The notes: generated by a model not told the origin, from the sequence alone. Counted from the first letter of the stretch, positions 1-8,169 are shown. The stretch: DNA of 33,573 nt from Acidobacteriota bacterium (GCA_003222975.1 QHXN01000080.1:1-33573); one strand, 5' to 3'. Translations and numbers: made by a program.

Positions 1-264
1 CTCGAATACAACAACGCCTTCCTCGCCCCGCGCGAGCTTCGCGGCCTGCGCCCGCTCGACGCCCCGACGGCCTACCGCCGCGGCTACCTCGAACGCGCAG
101 ACCGCCGCGAGCGCTTCCCCAAGAATCATGACATGGAGGCGCTGCACACGATGGCCCCCGCCGAGGCCGTCCGGTTTCTCAGACACTTCTTCGCGCGCCA
201 CAAAGGCAAGTACGAGCTGAGCGTCGCCGAGACGGCGGAGCCGGTCGAGGCGGTTAAATTGTAG
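1..264 (+). CDS. 3' end of a gene of unknown function (5' truncated by window)
   Basis: Frame 1 is open from the first base to a TAG at 262-264, giving the last 87 residues of a protein (starts LEYNNAFLAPRELRG, ends EPVEAVKL). The codon pattern is GC-rich at third positions, like the housekeeping genes further right, so it is probably real coding sequence. The piece is rich in Arg and Glu, has no membrane segment, and has a soluble, helical character. I do not recognise a family. The next gene starts 33 bases downstream with its own ribosome binding site, so it need not belong to the same operon. Confidence 0.6.
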   Translation, partial: LEYNNAFLAPRELRGLRPLDAPTAYRRGYLERADRRERFPKNHDMEALHTMAPAEAVRFLRHFFARHKGKYELSVAETAEPVEAVKL

Positions 265-297
265 GTAGGTGCTCGGCGGTTTGATAAGGAGGCAACG

Positions 298-798
298 GTG
301 GCGAGATTCTTATTGCTTTCTCTTTTCATCCCGGTTGTGGCGGCATCAGGGTGTCGAAGCCCTCGCGTCGAACTAACCAATCAACAGAAACAGCTTGCCG
401 CCGATTCCGAGTCTGTTATTGACGACTATTTGGCTCAGAACATCGAAAGACCTGGATTTGGCGGAAAGGTGTTTTGCTCACACAAGGCGTTAGACATTGA
501 GGACAAAGGCGAAAGAGTGAATGAATACGTGTTCGCGCTCTGTCAGGAATATCGCGCAAGGGATGGAGGCTTGAGTGAAGGCACGGGAACGGCCATTCCC
601 GTTGTCATCCAAATGGAGAGGCGGGGTCAGTCGTATCAAGTCGTCGCTCAACAGGTTCCGGGAGATTCGCCCCGCTTTGCGAGTGACGTGAAGCGTATGT
701 TCCCTGAGAAGACACATAATGAAATATTTTATGGCAACAGAAGTGACTTGATTGCCGCAGCAGAGAGAAGGGCTAAGACATATTATGGAATCCAATGA
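298..798 (+). CDS. Predicted lipoprotein of unknown function
   Basis: 166 residues from a GTG start, supported by a strong Shine-Dalgarno AAGGAGG at 286-292, five bases upstream. The N terminus is MARF followed by a hydrophobic stretch and a lipobox-like AASGC (Cys19), so the protein is probably exported and lipidated. The mature part has a short conserved-looking core (VFCSHKALDIE, then YVFALCQEY, then AIPVVIQMER) that resembles small secreted domains of unknown function; I cannot name the family. Two Cys residues in that core could form a disulfide. Base composition is clearly lower in GC than the flanking genes and uses codons such as AGA, ATA and TTA, which suggests a different history, perhaps transfer. 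A convergent gene ends at 931. Confidence 0.75.
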   Translation: MARFLLLSLFIPVVAASGCRSPRVELTNQQKQLAADSESVIDDYLAQNIERPGFGGKVFCSHKALDIEDKGERVNEYVFALCQEYRARDGGLSEGTGTAIPVVIQMERRGQSYQVVAQQVPGDSPRFASDVKRMFPEKTHNEIFYGNRSDLIAAAERRAKTYYGIQ

Positions 799-930
799 CA
801 CCGTACCTCGAAACCGACATGCACTGACCATCATTCAGCAGTACTCGCATGCGCGTTGATTGGGTAGCGGTTGGTGTCCGGTATTGTTAGTTTATGGATT
901 GGCACGCGCAGCCCAGCAGATGCCCTCAGT

Positions 931-2499
931 TTATGTAGCCTTCTCCTCGTTCAGAACCACCACGACCCCCATCATCCACCAGACGAGCAGCGCGACCTCC
1001 GAGTCGCCGAAGTTGTAGTTGACCAGAGAACTGGCGAGGAAGCCCGCGAGCGCGCCCGTGATGCCGAGGGCGAGGCCGTGCGCGCCCGCGCTGCCTGAGT
1101 CGCGCCACATCGCTTCGGCGCGCGCGGCCATCCGCCAGAAGACGTACATCAGCCAGAGCCAGAAGAGGAGCGCAGGCAGGCCGCGGTCGAAGGCGAGCTG
1201 GATGGGGGTGGAGTGCGCGTGCAGCATGTCCGTGCCTGGAAAGCCCCACTCGTTCCAGTGCTCGTGCACCGCGTCCATGCCGTGCCCGAACAGCGGGTGC
1301 AGCCACACGCGCGCCGCCGCGATGCGCGCCACCTGCAACCGAAGCGACGCGCTCGGATCGCTCAACTCAAGCGCGCCGCCCGCGCGCGTCCGCCACACGG
1401 CGACCGCGCCGAAGCCGAGGACGAAGGCGACGACCGCGACGATGACAACGCGCTGCCGCCCGCGCGCCGCGCGCCACGCCAAAACGGACGCGCCGACGGC
1501 GAAAGCCACGAGCGTCGTCCGCATCGCCGTCAGCGCGATGCCTGTGGCGAGCACGACGAAGGCGACGGCGGGCAGGACTACTGTGCTTCGTCGCCAGCCG
1601 CCACGTCTGTTCTCTTCGGTCTCTCGCCCTTTATTCTTTGCCGTCTCGTCGCTCTCCGCCGTCTCGCGTCGCCCTCCTTTTTCCGTCGCCTCCCGACGTA
1701 GCCAGACGGCGAGCGCGAATCCGAGCGCGAGCTGCGCGATGATCTGCAAAAGCTCCGCGAAGGTCTCGTAGTGGCGCGTCCAGCCCGAAGCGCGGAAGTT
1801 GTGCGTCGGCCCGCCGCCCTCGATGCCCGAAGGCGAAGGCGCGCGGCGCGCCTCTTCGTTGATGAGAATGCCCGGCCACTCGACGTGCTCGCCGTGCGAG
1901 ATGACGCTCAAGTTGGCGTGCCCGCCCGCCGGAGTCTGCCTGAGCGCCTCGTCAATCTCCGCAACCGACGCGACGCGACGCCCGTTGACGCGCCACACCG
2001 CGTCGCCCTCGCCGAGCGGCGTCTGCCGAAGGGGGCTGTCCGCGCTCAGCCCGCGCACGACGACGCCCCGGCCCAGGACAAGCTCGCCCGCGCCCCACAG
2101 CACGCCCGCCGAGGCCGACGCGATCATCAACGCGGCGAGCAGCACGGCAGTCCTGCGCGTGAGCAAACTCTGCGTGAAGTAGAACGTGAGGAACGTCGCG
2201 GCGTTGACGAGCTTCGGCACGCTCAGGCGCGGCTCCGCCGAGAGGAAGGACGAGAGGGCAGTCCACGCGAAGAAAAGCCAGAGCGGGAGGTCGAGCGCCG
2301 TGCGCCTTACGCCTGTGCGTCTTGTCGAGGCCGCGCGAACCAGCCACGCGAGGATGGCCGCCGAGAGTCCCATCCAGGAGCCGGCAATCGAGTGCGGCGC
2401 GGCCAGCGCGTAGGCGACGAAGCCGGCGAGCGCGAGCGCGCCCGTCGCGCTTCCGAAGCGGCCCGCGGGGCGCGCGTTTTCATCCGTCGGAGTGCGCAT
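931..2499 (-). CDS. O-antigen ligase family membrane protein with a PDZ-like insert
   Basis: 522 residues, ATG at 2499 preceded by AAGGG, stop TAA at 931. It is a polytopic inner-membrane protein with hydrophobic segments around residues 20-35, 44-55, 72-84, 95-110, 118-135, 248-266, 308-340, 350-368, 438-456 and 475-515. The C-terminal half has the Wzy_C/O-antigen ligase signature: a periplasmic loop with LFGHGMDAVHEH and LHAHSTPIQLAFDRGLPALL (residues 403-445), whose His and Arg residues are typical of ligases and polymerases that transfer lipid-linked glycans. Residues 145-210 look like a PDZ domain (GVVVRGLSADSPL, then GDAVWRVNGRRV), which is not a usual part of this family. Residues 269-300 form a charged Glu/Lys/Arg loop. 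No other glycan genes lie nearby, so the substrate is unknown. It could instead be a Wzy-type polymerase. Confidence 0.85.
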   Translation of the reverse strand: MRTPTDENARPAGRFGSATGALALAGFVAYALAAPHSIAGSWMGLSAAILAWLVRAASTRRTGVRRTALDLPLWLFFAWTALSSFLSAEPRLSVPKLVNAATFLTFYFTQSLLTRRTAVLLAALMIASASAGVLWGAGELVLGRGVVVRGLSADSPLRQTPLGEGDAVWRVNGRRVASVAEIDEALRQTPAGGHANLSVISHGEHVEWPGILINEEARRAPSPSGIEGGGPTHNFRASGWTRHYETFAELLQIIAQLALGFALAVWLRREATEKGGRRETAESDETAKNKGRETEENRRGGWRRSTVVLPAVAFVVLATGIALTAMRTTLVAFAVGASVLAWRAARGRQRVVIVAVVAFVLGFGAVAVWRTRAGGALELSDPSASLRLQVARIAAARVWLHPLFGHGMDAVHEHWNEWGFPGTDMLHAHSTPIQLAFDRGLPALLFWLWLMYVFWRMAARAEAMWRDSGSAGAHGLALGITGALAGFLASSLVNYNFGDSEVALLVWWMMGVVVVLNEEKAT

Positions 2500-2521
2500 A
2501 AACCCTTGCGGAAAGACTTAG

Positions 2522-2551
2522 TTGACACCCGCCGCGGGCGCGTGTTAGCGT
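2522..2551 (+). promoter_or_regulatory. Predicted sigma70-type promoter for the TPR gene at 2692
   Basis: A perfect -35 TTGACA (2522-2527) is followed after 18 bases by an extended -10: TG at 2543-2544, one base, then TAGCGT (2546-2551). Transcription would begin near 2558, leaving a leader of about 135 bases. This leader contains a 7-bp stem CCGGAGC/GCTCCGG (2612-2618 with 2644-2650) and no clear Shine-Dalgarno before the ATG. It sits in the divergent gap between the ligase gene and the TPR gene. Motif match only. Confidence 0.45.
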
Positions 2552-2691
2552 AAAAATCGCCCGTCCTCGGAGACAGGGGCGAGAGCCGTGGACAAGACGT
2601 TCAAAGCCGGGCCGGAGCACCCTGTCGCTGCCTGTTTCGCCTCGCTCCGGTTCTCAAGCAGCCCGCTTCTTCCGAACGGCTAATTTTCCAA

Positions 2692-4809
2692 ATGGGTTTC
2701 GACAAGGCAAAAGCCATACGTGCGGCTGAGAAGTACCTTGCCCAGGGCAAGATATCTTCGGCCCTACAGGAGTATCAACGCATCGCCGAGGCGGACGCGG
2801 GCGACTTCACCGCGCTCAACACCGTCGGCGACCTCTACGCGCGCCTCAACCAGAAGGCGGAGGCCGTCGCCTGCTACCGCCGCGTCGCCGAACATTATCG
2901 CGAACAGGGCTTCACGCTCAAGGCCATCGCGATGTACAAGAAGCTCACGCGCTTCGGCCCGGAAGACCACCAGACGGCGCTCGCCCTCGCCCAGCTCTAC
3001 GAGCAGCAGGGGCTGATGGTCGAGGCGCGCGCGCAGTACATGGTCGCGGCGGACGCCTTCGCGCGCGCGGGCAACACCCGCGAGGCGCTCGGAGTCCTGC
3101 GGCGCATCGCCGACCTCGACCCCACGAACACGCACGTGCGCCTGCGCCTCGCCGAGAGCTACACGCGCGAGAACATGCCGGACATGGCCGCCGAAGCCTA
3201 CACGCTAGCGGGCGAGCGGCTCGCGTCGCGCGGCGAGTTCGAGCAGTCGCTCGACGCCTTCACGAAGGCTCTGGCGCTTCGACCCGCGTCGCACCCGGCG
3301 CTGGCGGGCCTTCTGGCCGCGCACACGACGCTCGGCACGGCGGACGAGGCCGCGGAAATTCTGGGGCAGTTGGCGGGCGAGCGGCCCGACGACCTGGAGG
3401 TGCGCGCCATGCTCGTGCGCGCCTACGTCGAGGCTGAGGACGCATGGCGCGCCGAACTCGCCGCGAAGGAGCTGGTCGCGCGCGACCCTTCGAGCTTCAC
3501 GCTCTACTTCGACGTGATACGGCTGCACCTGCGGCAGGGCAACGTCGCCGACGCGGCGCGCCTGCTCGGCGGGGTCGCCGACCCCGCGCTTTCGGGCCGC
3601 CAGGAGGCGGCGCTCACCGAGCTGCTCCAGGAAGTCCTCGCGCGCGACCCCGAACAGATGGAAGCGCACCGCCTGCTCGTGCGCGCTTACTCGGCGATGC
3701 GCGACGACGCGCACCTGCGCTCCGCGCTCGAACGCCTCGCCGACGCCGCCGAGTCCGCGGGCGACAACGAAGAGGGGCGCCGCGCGCTGACGCAGCTCGC
3801 GCTCCTCACGCCCAACGAGCCGGACTACCGCACGCGCCTCGAAGAACTCGGCGGCCCGCTCTTCGACGAAGGCGAAGGGGCCGCGCGCGGCGACGAAGTG
3901 CCCACGTTCGAGAGCTTCGTGGCAGGCGGCGACGCGGGCGGCGCGGGGGCGGAGTCGGCGGCGGGCGCACAGGACGAGCCGGCACGGTTCGAGTGGAACG
4001 CGGTCACGGAGCCACAGCACGCTGACGCCAGCGCCTCCTTCGCAGACCTCAACGAACTGGCCGACAACGGCGTCGGCGGCTATGAACTCTCAGGCCAGCA
4101 GCAGTCTGACCACCAGCCGCCGCAGTCCGGCTTTCAAGAGTTCGACTTCAGCGCTTACGCGCCGGGCGCGGACGACGCGCGTGCGCAGCAGTCGGACGGC
4201 GCGGGCGTCGGGCGCATGCTCCGGCAAGAGTTGGAGAGCATTGACTTCTACATCGAGAAGGGCTACGCCGACATCGCGCGCGATACGCTCGACATGCTAC
4301 CGCCGCAGGCAGCCGTCTTGCCCGAAGCGTCCGCGGGGATTGACCCCGGCCTCGCCGCCATCTTCGACGAGTTCCGCGAGGCCGTCGAGGACTCGGACGA
4401 GGGCGACAGCGCCGACTTCGACACGCACTACCAGATGGGTCTCGCCTATCGCGAGATGGGGCTGCATGACGAGGCCGTCGAGGAGTTTCAGGTCGCGGCC
4501 AACATGGTCGCGCCCAGCGACGGCACGCCGCGCTACCTGAGCTGCTGCAACATGCTCGGCCACTGCTTCATGGAGAAGGGCATGCCGCGGCCCGCCGCGC
4601 TCTGGTTCAAGCGCGGACTGGCCGCGCCCGGCCACACCGAGGACGAATATCAGGCCATGCGCTACGACCTCGGCACGGCCTACGAGCAGTTGGGCGACAC
4701 AGACCGCGCCATCGAAATCCTGTCCGAGGTTTACGCCATAGACGTTTCCTACCGCGGCGTCGCCGAGCGGCTGCGCGAGTTGCAAAACACCGTGAACCGT
4801 AAACCGTGA
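2692..4809 (+). CDS. Large tetratricopeptide-repeat protein
   Basis: 705 residues, ATG at 2692, stop TGA at 4807-4809. The first half (about residues 5-350) is a run of TPR-type helix pairs, for example LNTVGDLYARLNQKAEAVACYRR-like units with the Gly/Ala/Tyr spacing of the fold. A linker follows at about 395-520, rich in Gly, Ala, Gln and acidic residues and probably disordered. A second TPR block fills the C terminus (about 575-700; YQMGLAYREMGLHDEAVEEF, then YDLGTAYEQLGDTDRAIEIL). There is no signal peptide, so it is likely a cytosolic scaffold. Similar two-block TPR proteins with an acidic linker occur in Acidobacteria and delta-proteobacteria, mostly without assigned function. The last five codons (VNRKP) and the stop are encoded by the left arm of a heptamer repeat, so the C-terminal end has been rewritten or extended by that repeat. 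No clear Shine-Dalgarno is visible. Confidence 0.88.
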   Translation: MGFDKAKAIRAAEKYLAQGKISSALQEYQRIAEADAGDFTALNTVGDLYARLNQKAEAVACYRRVAEHYREQGFTLKAIAMYKKLTRFGPEDHQTALALAQLYEQQGLMVEARAQYMVAADAFARAGNTREALGVLRRIADLDPTNTHVRLRLAESYTRENMPDMAAEAYTLAGERLASRGEFEQSLDAFTKALALRPASHPALAGLLAAHTTLGTADEAAEILGQLAGERPDDLEVRAMLVRAYVEAEDAWRAELAAKELVARDPSSFTLYFDVIRLHLRQGNVADAARLLGGVADPALSGRQEAALTELLQEVLARDPEQMEAHRLLVRAYSAMRDDAHLRSALERLADAAESAGDNEEGRRALTQLALLTPNEPDYRTRLEELGGPLFDEGEGAARGDEVPTFESFVAGGDAGGAGAESAAGAQDEPARFEWNAVTEPQHADASASFADLNELADNGVGGYELSGQQQSDHQPPQSGFQEFDFSAYAPGADDARAQQSDGAGVGRMLRQELESIDFYIEKGYADIARDTLDMLPPQAAVLPEASAGIDPGLAAIFDEFREAVEDSDEGDSADFDTHYQMGLAYREMGLHDEAVEEFQVAANMVAPSDGTPRYLSCCNMLGHCFMEKGMPRPAALWFKRGLAAPGHTEDEYQAMRYDLGTAYEQLGDTDRAIEILSEVYAIDVSYRGVAERLRELQNTVNRKP

Positions 4810-4898
4810 ACCGTGACAAGTGGCTTTCGCCCCATCACGATTTGCCGTTCGCAGGTCGCAGCATTTATCTTGTCACGGTTCACGGTTCACGGTTTACG
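4790..4898. repeat. Heptamer inverted repeat A (CCGTRAA units)
   Basis: The left arm, 4790-4820, is four 7-bp units (CCGTGAA, CCGTAAA, CCGTGAA, CCGTGAC) followed by AAG. The right arm, 4869-4898, is the reverse complement of the same pattern. The inner 17 bases (CCGTGAACCGTGACAAG) match perfectly, and the outer units differ only by G/A swaps at two places. The loop is 48 bases (4821-4868) with no gene. The left arm covers the last codons and stop of the TPR gene. The right arm ends six bases before the ATG of the next gene, where a ribosome binding site would be. It shares its unit with element B at 8.2 kb. Confidence 0.85.
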
Positions 4899-4904
4899 TC
4901 TGTT

Positions 4905-5309
4905 ATGGCTTCGAGGCTGACCGTCATCTTCTTCATCGTCCTGTGCCTGGAGGCGGGCGTCTGCCTGACGGTGCTGCCCTGGTGGCAGCCTTGGGGGATG
5001 GGCGGCTGGGGCGACAACTACTTCCTCGTCTTCGCGGCGCAGAAGATCGGCTCGCCCGGCCTGCTGCGCGCGGTCGCATCGGGGTGGGTGCGCGGCGCGG
5101 TGACGGGCCTCGGCCTGCTGAACCTGGCGATGGCTTTCTGGGAGACGTTCCACTTCAAAGAGACCGTGCGCCGTCTTCAAGGCCTCGACAACCCGCCGCC
5201 CGCCGCCGTCGAGTTGAAGAAAGATGCTCCCCCGACGGACGACTCTCACGATGCCGCGCGAGCTGACCGTACCGATCACTTATCTCGTCACGAGCGGCGA
5301 GACGACTGA
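4905..5309 (+). CDS. Small membrane protein of unknown function
   Basis: 134 residues if translation starts at the ATG at 4905 (MASRLTVIFF). The frame is open further upstream, but that part is the translated heptamer repeat and its loop, so the internal ATG is the better start. Two hydrophobic segments are visible, about residues 5-24 and 65-83, separated by a Trp/Gly-rich loop (LPWWQPWGMGGWGDN). The C terminus is polar and basic. I recognise no named family. No Shine-Dalgarno precedes the ATG, because the right arm of repeat A occupies that region. Its 3' end overlaps the ThiE-like gene by about 59 bases in another frame, which suggests translational coupling with the thi genes. Confidence 0.65.
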   Translation: MASRLTVIFFIVLCLEAGVCLTVLPWWQPWGMGGWGDNYFLVFAAQKIGSPGLLRAVASGWVRGAVTGLGLLNLAMAFWETFHFKETVRRLQGLDNPPPAAVELKKDAPPTDDSHDAARADRTDHLSRHERRDD

Positions 5310-5910
5310 CGCGACCACCCCGTCGAGCGCCGACTTTCTAGCCCTACTCGCGCTCGTCGAGCGGGCCGCCGCCGCCCGCGTCACGCTCGTCCAGCTCCGC
5401 GAGAAAGCCTTGAGCGCGCGCACGCTCTACGAGCTGGCCTCGCGCGCCGCCCGGCTCACGCGCAGCACGACGACGCGCCTCCTCGTCAACGACCGCGCCG
5501 ACATCGCGCGCGCCGCGGGCTGCGACGGGGTTCAACTGACGACGCGCTCGCTTGATGCCTCGGTCATGCGCCGCACCTTCGGGCCGGACTTCCTCGTCGG
5601 CGTCTCCACGCACACGCTTCAGGAGGCGCGCGACGCGCGCGACGGCGGGGCCGACTTCGCGGTCTTCGGCCCCGTCTTCGACACGCCCACGAAGCGGCAA
5701 TACGGCCCGCCGCTCGGCCTCGAACGTTTGCGCGAGGCGGCGCACGCTCTCGCGCCTTTCCCGCTCGTCGCCATCGGCGGCGTGGGCGAAGTGAACGCGC
5801 GCGACGTTCTGCGCGCGGGCGCTGTCGGCGTGGCCGCGATTCGCCTCTTCGCGGACGGACAAAGCCTCGCGCGGACTGTGCATCTCATCGAGAGCCTGAG
5901 CGCCCTTTGA
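5251..5910 (+). CDS. thiE: Thiamine phosphate synthase / TenI family protein
   Basis: 219 residues from ATG 5251 (MPRELTVPITYLVTSG); an in-frame ATG at 5224 adds nine residues. It is a TIM-barrel protein that in the ThiE branch joins HMP-pyrophosphate and thiazole phosphate to thiamine phosphate, and in the TenI branch isomerises the thiazole. Family motifs visible in order: YLVTSG, VQLREK, LLVNDRAD (first Mg-binding Asp of ThiE), CDGVQL, VGVSTHT, FGPVFDTPTK and AIGGVG. The usual ThiE segment after the Asp-rich strand (GVHLGQED) reads GVQLTTRS here, so the second Mg-binding Asp appears to be missing, and the PPLGLE segment is more TenI-like. The symbol thiE follows the neighbouring thiD and is tentative. 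thiD follows after 75 bases. I see no TPP riboswitch upstream. Confidence 0.82.
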   Translation: MPRELTVPITYLVTSGETTDATTPSSADFLALLALVERAAAARVTLVQLREKALSARTLYELASRAARLTRSTTTRLLVNDRADIARAAGCDGVQLTTRSLDASVMRRTFGPDFLVGVSTHTLQEARDARDGGADFAVFGPVFDTPTKRQYGPPLGLERLREAAHALAPFPLVAIGGVGEVNARDVLRAGAVGVAAIRLFADGQSLARTVHLIESLSAL

Positions 5911-5985
5911 AGAGCCGCCGCGAATGTTGAGCGTCCTTTGGGGCCGCGAACGCCCGTTCCCTTCGCAGTCGTACTTGAGAGAATC

Positions 5986-6801
5986 GTGTCGAGCAACGTC
6001 GAAACTGAAACGCCGCCCGTCGCGCTGACCGTCGCGGGCTTCGACCCGTCGGGCGGCGCTGGCGTCGTCGCCGACGTGAAGACGTTCACGGCCTTCGGCT
6101 GCTTCGCGACCGCCGCGGTCACGTCGCTCACCTTCCAGAATACGACGGGCGTCTTCGGCACGGCGCACCAGAGCGCCGGGGCGGTCAGTGCGCAGGTGCT
6201 CGCGGTCGCGGAGGATTTCCAGGTCGCGGGCGCGAAGACCGGCATGCTTCCGACGCGCGAGATAGTCGCCGAGGTCGCGCGATTGTTTCGCGAGACAAAC
6301 TTGCCCGCGCCCGTCGTTGACCCGGTCGCGCGCTCGACCACGGGGCAGGATTTGATGGACGACGGGGCGCTCGGTGCGCTAAAAAGGGAGCTGCTGCCGC
6401 TCGCGCGCGTCGTCACGCCGAACCTCGACGAGGCCGAGGCGCTGACGGGCCTGCGCGTGTGCGACGAGCGCGGGATGCTCGAAGCCGCGCGCGCGATGCG
6501 CGAGATGGGCGCGCGCGCAGTGCTCGTCAAGGGCGGACACCTCGCCGGAGGCGCTGCGCTCGATCTGCTCGACGACGGCGGCGTGGTCAGAACTTTTTCA
6601 GCCCCCCGCGTTGCTTCCGGTGCGACGCACGGCACGGGCTGCACGCTGTCAGCCGCCATCGCCGCGTGCCTCGCGCGCGGCCTGACGCTCGAAGAGTCGG
6701 TCGGCGCGGCCAAGCGCTTCGTCACCGACGCCATCCTGCGCGCGCCGCGATTGGGGCGCGGACACGGCCCCATCAACCACGCCGTCGCCGCGCGGCCCTG
6801 A
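5986..6801 (+). CDS. thiD: Hydroxymethylpyrimidine kinase / phosphomethylpyrimidine kinase
   Basis: 271 residues from GTG 5986, which has a purine-rich GAGAG six bases upstream. A TTG at 5938 in frame would add 16 poorly fitting residues. This ribokinase-fold cytosolic enzyme phosphorylates HMP and HMP-P to HMP-PP, the pyrimidine substrate of ThiE. Motifs visible in order: VAGFDPSGGAGVVADVKTF (substrate binding), AKTGML, VVDPVARSTTGQDLM, VTPNLDEAEALTG, VLVKGGHL, and the anion-hole/catalytic THGTGCTLSAAIAACLARG near the C terminus. Length is normal for ThiD. It lies directly after the ThiE/TenI gene, and the pair forms a thiamine-related unit. The ankyrin gene starts 33 bases after its stop and may be co-transcribed. 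Confidence 0.93.
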   Translation: MSSNVETETPPVALTVAGFDPSGGAGVVADVKTFTAFGCFATAAVTSLTFQNTTGVFGTAHQSAGAVSAQVLAVAEDFQVAGAKTGMLPTREIVAEVARLFRETNLPAPVVDPVARSTTGQDLMDDGALGALKRELLPLARVVTPNLDEAEALTGLRVCDERGMLEAARAMREMGARAVLVKGGHLAGGAALDLLDDGGVVRTFSAPRVASGATHGTGCTLSAAIAACLARGLTLEESVGAAKRFVTDAILRAPRLGRGHGPINHAVAARP

Positions 6802-6834
6802 CGCGCGCGCGGGCCACGGCCAGAAGTGAAGAAC

Positions 6835-8169
6835 ATGAGAAACGGAACCACGCTCAAACAGTTCGCCGCGGCGGCGCTTGCCGCGTGCCTGTGTCTCGCC
6901 CTCGCCCACACTTCAGCCGCGCAGGTTGACGACTTGAAGAACGGCGTCGGCGTCTTTGCTGTCAAGCCGAAGAAGAAGCGCGTTGTCGAGCCGCCGCACC
7001 CGCCGCCTGTCGTCGCCACGCACGAGACGCGCCTCAGCCCCGACGACCAACTGCTCCAGGCCGTCGGCAAGGGCGACGCGGCTGCGGTTAACAGTTGGCT
7101 GGGCCGCGGCGCGAGCGCGAACGCGAAGTCGAAGGAGGGGGGCTGCCCGGCGCTCGTCTACGCCGTCGCGGGCAAGAGCGCGCAGGTCACGCAGTCGCTC
7201 CTCGCGAAGGGCGCGGACGTGAACGCGCGCTGCGCGGACGGCGTGACGGCGCTGATGGTCGCAGCCGAGGCGGGCGACGCCGAAACCACGCAGGCGCTCG
7301 TCGAACACGGCGCGGACGTGAACGCAAAGACCGACGACGCGCGCACGCCGCTCATGTTCGCCGCCTCGAACGGCAGCCTGGCAATCGTGCGCGCCCTGCT
7401 CGCGAAGGGTGCCGACGTGTCTGCGCACCACAAGGACGGGCGGACGCCGCTCGTCTTCGCGGCGGCGAACGGCGACGCGGAGATCGTCGGCGAGTTGATC
7501 GCGAAAGGCGCGGACGTGAACGCGCGCGCCGACGACGGCTGGACGCCGCTGCTCTGGGCCTGCTGGATGGGGAAGGTTGATGTCGTCAAACTCCTGCTGG
7601 CGAAGGGCGCGGACGTGAAGGCGCGCGACAAGGACAACGACACCGCGCTGATGAAGGCCGTCACGCAGAAGGGTGTGCTCCCCGGCGAGACGCAGAAGGA
7701 GCCGCCCGACGTGCGCTTCCAGAAAGACGTGGCAATCGTGCAGATGCTCCTCGCCGCCGGGGCCGACGTGAACGCGGTCGGCAACAACGGCGGCACGGCC
7801 CTTATCTTCTCCGCCTCGCGCGACGGCGACGACAGCCTCGTCAACACGCTGATCGCGAAGGGCGCGGACGTGAACGCGCACAATAACGCCGGGGTGACGT
7901 CCGTCATCATCGCCGCCACCTACGGTCGCATCTCCACGCTCGACGCGCTCTTAGGGCACAGCGCGGACGCCAACGCGCACACCTCCAAAGGCTTCACCGC
8001 GCTCATTGCCGCCGCCGGTCTCGGCCTCTCCAACACCGTCCGCCTCCTCATCGAGCACGGCGCGGACGTGAACGCCAAGTACGAGGACGGTCGGACGGCG
8101 CTGGCCTTCGCGCGGGAGAACGGTCAGGCTCGCGTGATCGAAATTCTGAAGGGCGCGGGAGCGCAGTAA
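6835..8169 (+). CDS. Secreted ankyrin-repeat protein
   Basis: 444 residues from ATG 6835; an in-frame GTG at 6826 is the alternative. A signal peptide is clear: basic start MRNGTTLKQF, hydrophobic AAAALAACLCLALA, and a cleavage region HTSAAQ. A short Lys/Pro-rich linker (KPKKKRVVEPPHPPP) leads into about eleven ankyrin repeats of 33 residues, many with the consensus tail KGADVNA or HGADVNA and the helix start DGxTPLxxAA. One repeat carries an insertion of about 14 residues (KGVLPGETQKEPPDV). Ankyrin repeats bind proteins; a periplasmic or outer-face protection or scaffolding role is possible, but no partner is visible. The stop codon lies in the left arm of heptamer repeat B, which probably terminates the transcript. 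Confidence 0.9.
   Translation: MRNGTTLKQFAAAALAACLCLALAHTSAAQVDDLKNGVGVFAVKPKKKRVVEPPHPPPVVATHETRLSPDDQLLQAVGKGDAAAVNSWLGRGASANAKSKEGGCPALVYAVAGKSAQVTQSLLAKGADVNARCADGVTALMVAAEAGDAETTQALVEHGADVNAKTDDARTPLMFAASNGSLAIVRALLAKGADVSAHHKDGRTPLVFAAANGDAEIVGELIAKGADVNARADDGWTPLLWACWMGKVDVVKLLLAKGADVKARDKDNDTALMKAVTQKGVLPGETQKEPPDVRFQKDVAIVQMLLAAGADVNAVGNNGGTALIFSASRDGDDSLVNTLIAKGADVNAHNNAGVTSVIIAATYGRISTLDALLGHSADANAHTSKGFTALIAAAGLGLSNTVRLLIEHGADVNAKYEDGRTALAFARENGQARVIEILKGAGAQ

Noticed and set aside
3205..4020. Minus-strand open frame of 271 codons inside the TPR gene
   Set aside because: Arg/Ala/Val-rich shadow of the TPR coding strand, no motif.
4806..4904. Upstream start for the small membrane protein at 4806
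   Set aside because: The added 33 residues are translated repeat A and its loop; the hydrophobic N terminus begins at 4905.
4810..5251. TPP riboswitch upstream of the thi genes
   Set aside because: I could not find the conserved thi-box segments; the region is filled by the heptamer repeat and a coding frame.
5619..7070. Long open frame (483 codons) on the minus strand opposite the ThiE/TenI gene and thiD
   Set aside because: It lies antisense to two genes with clear family motifs, its product is Ser/Ala/Thr/Arg-rich without recognisable domains, and long antisense frames are expected in sequence this GC-rich.
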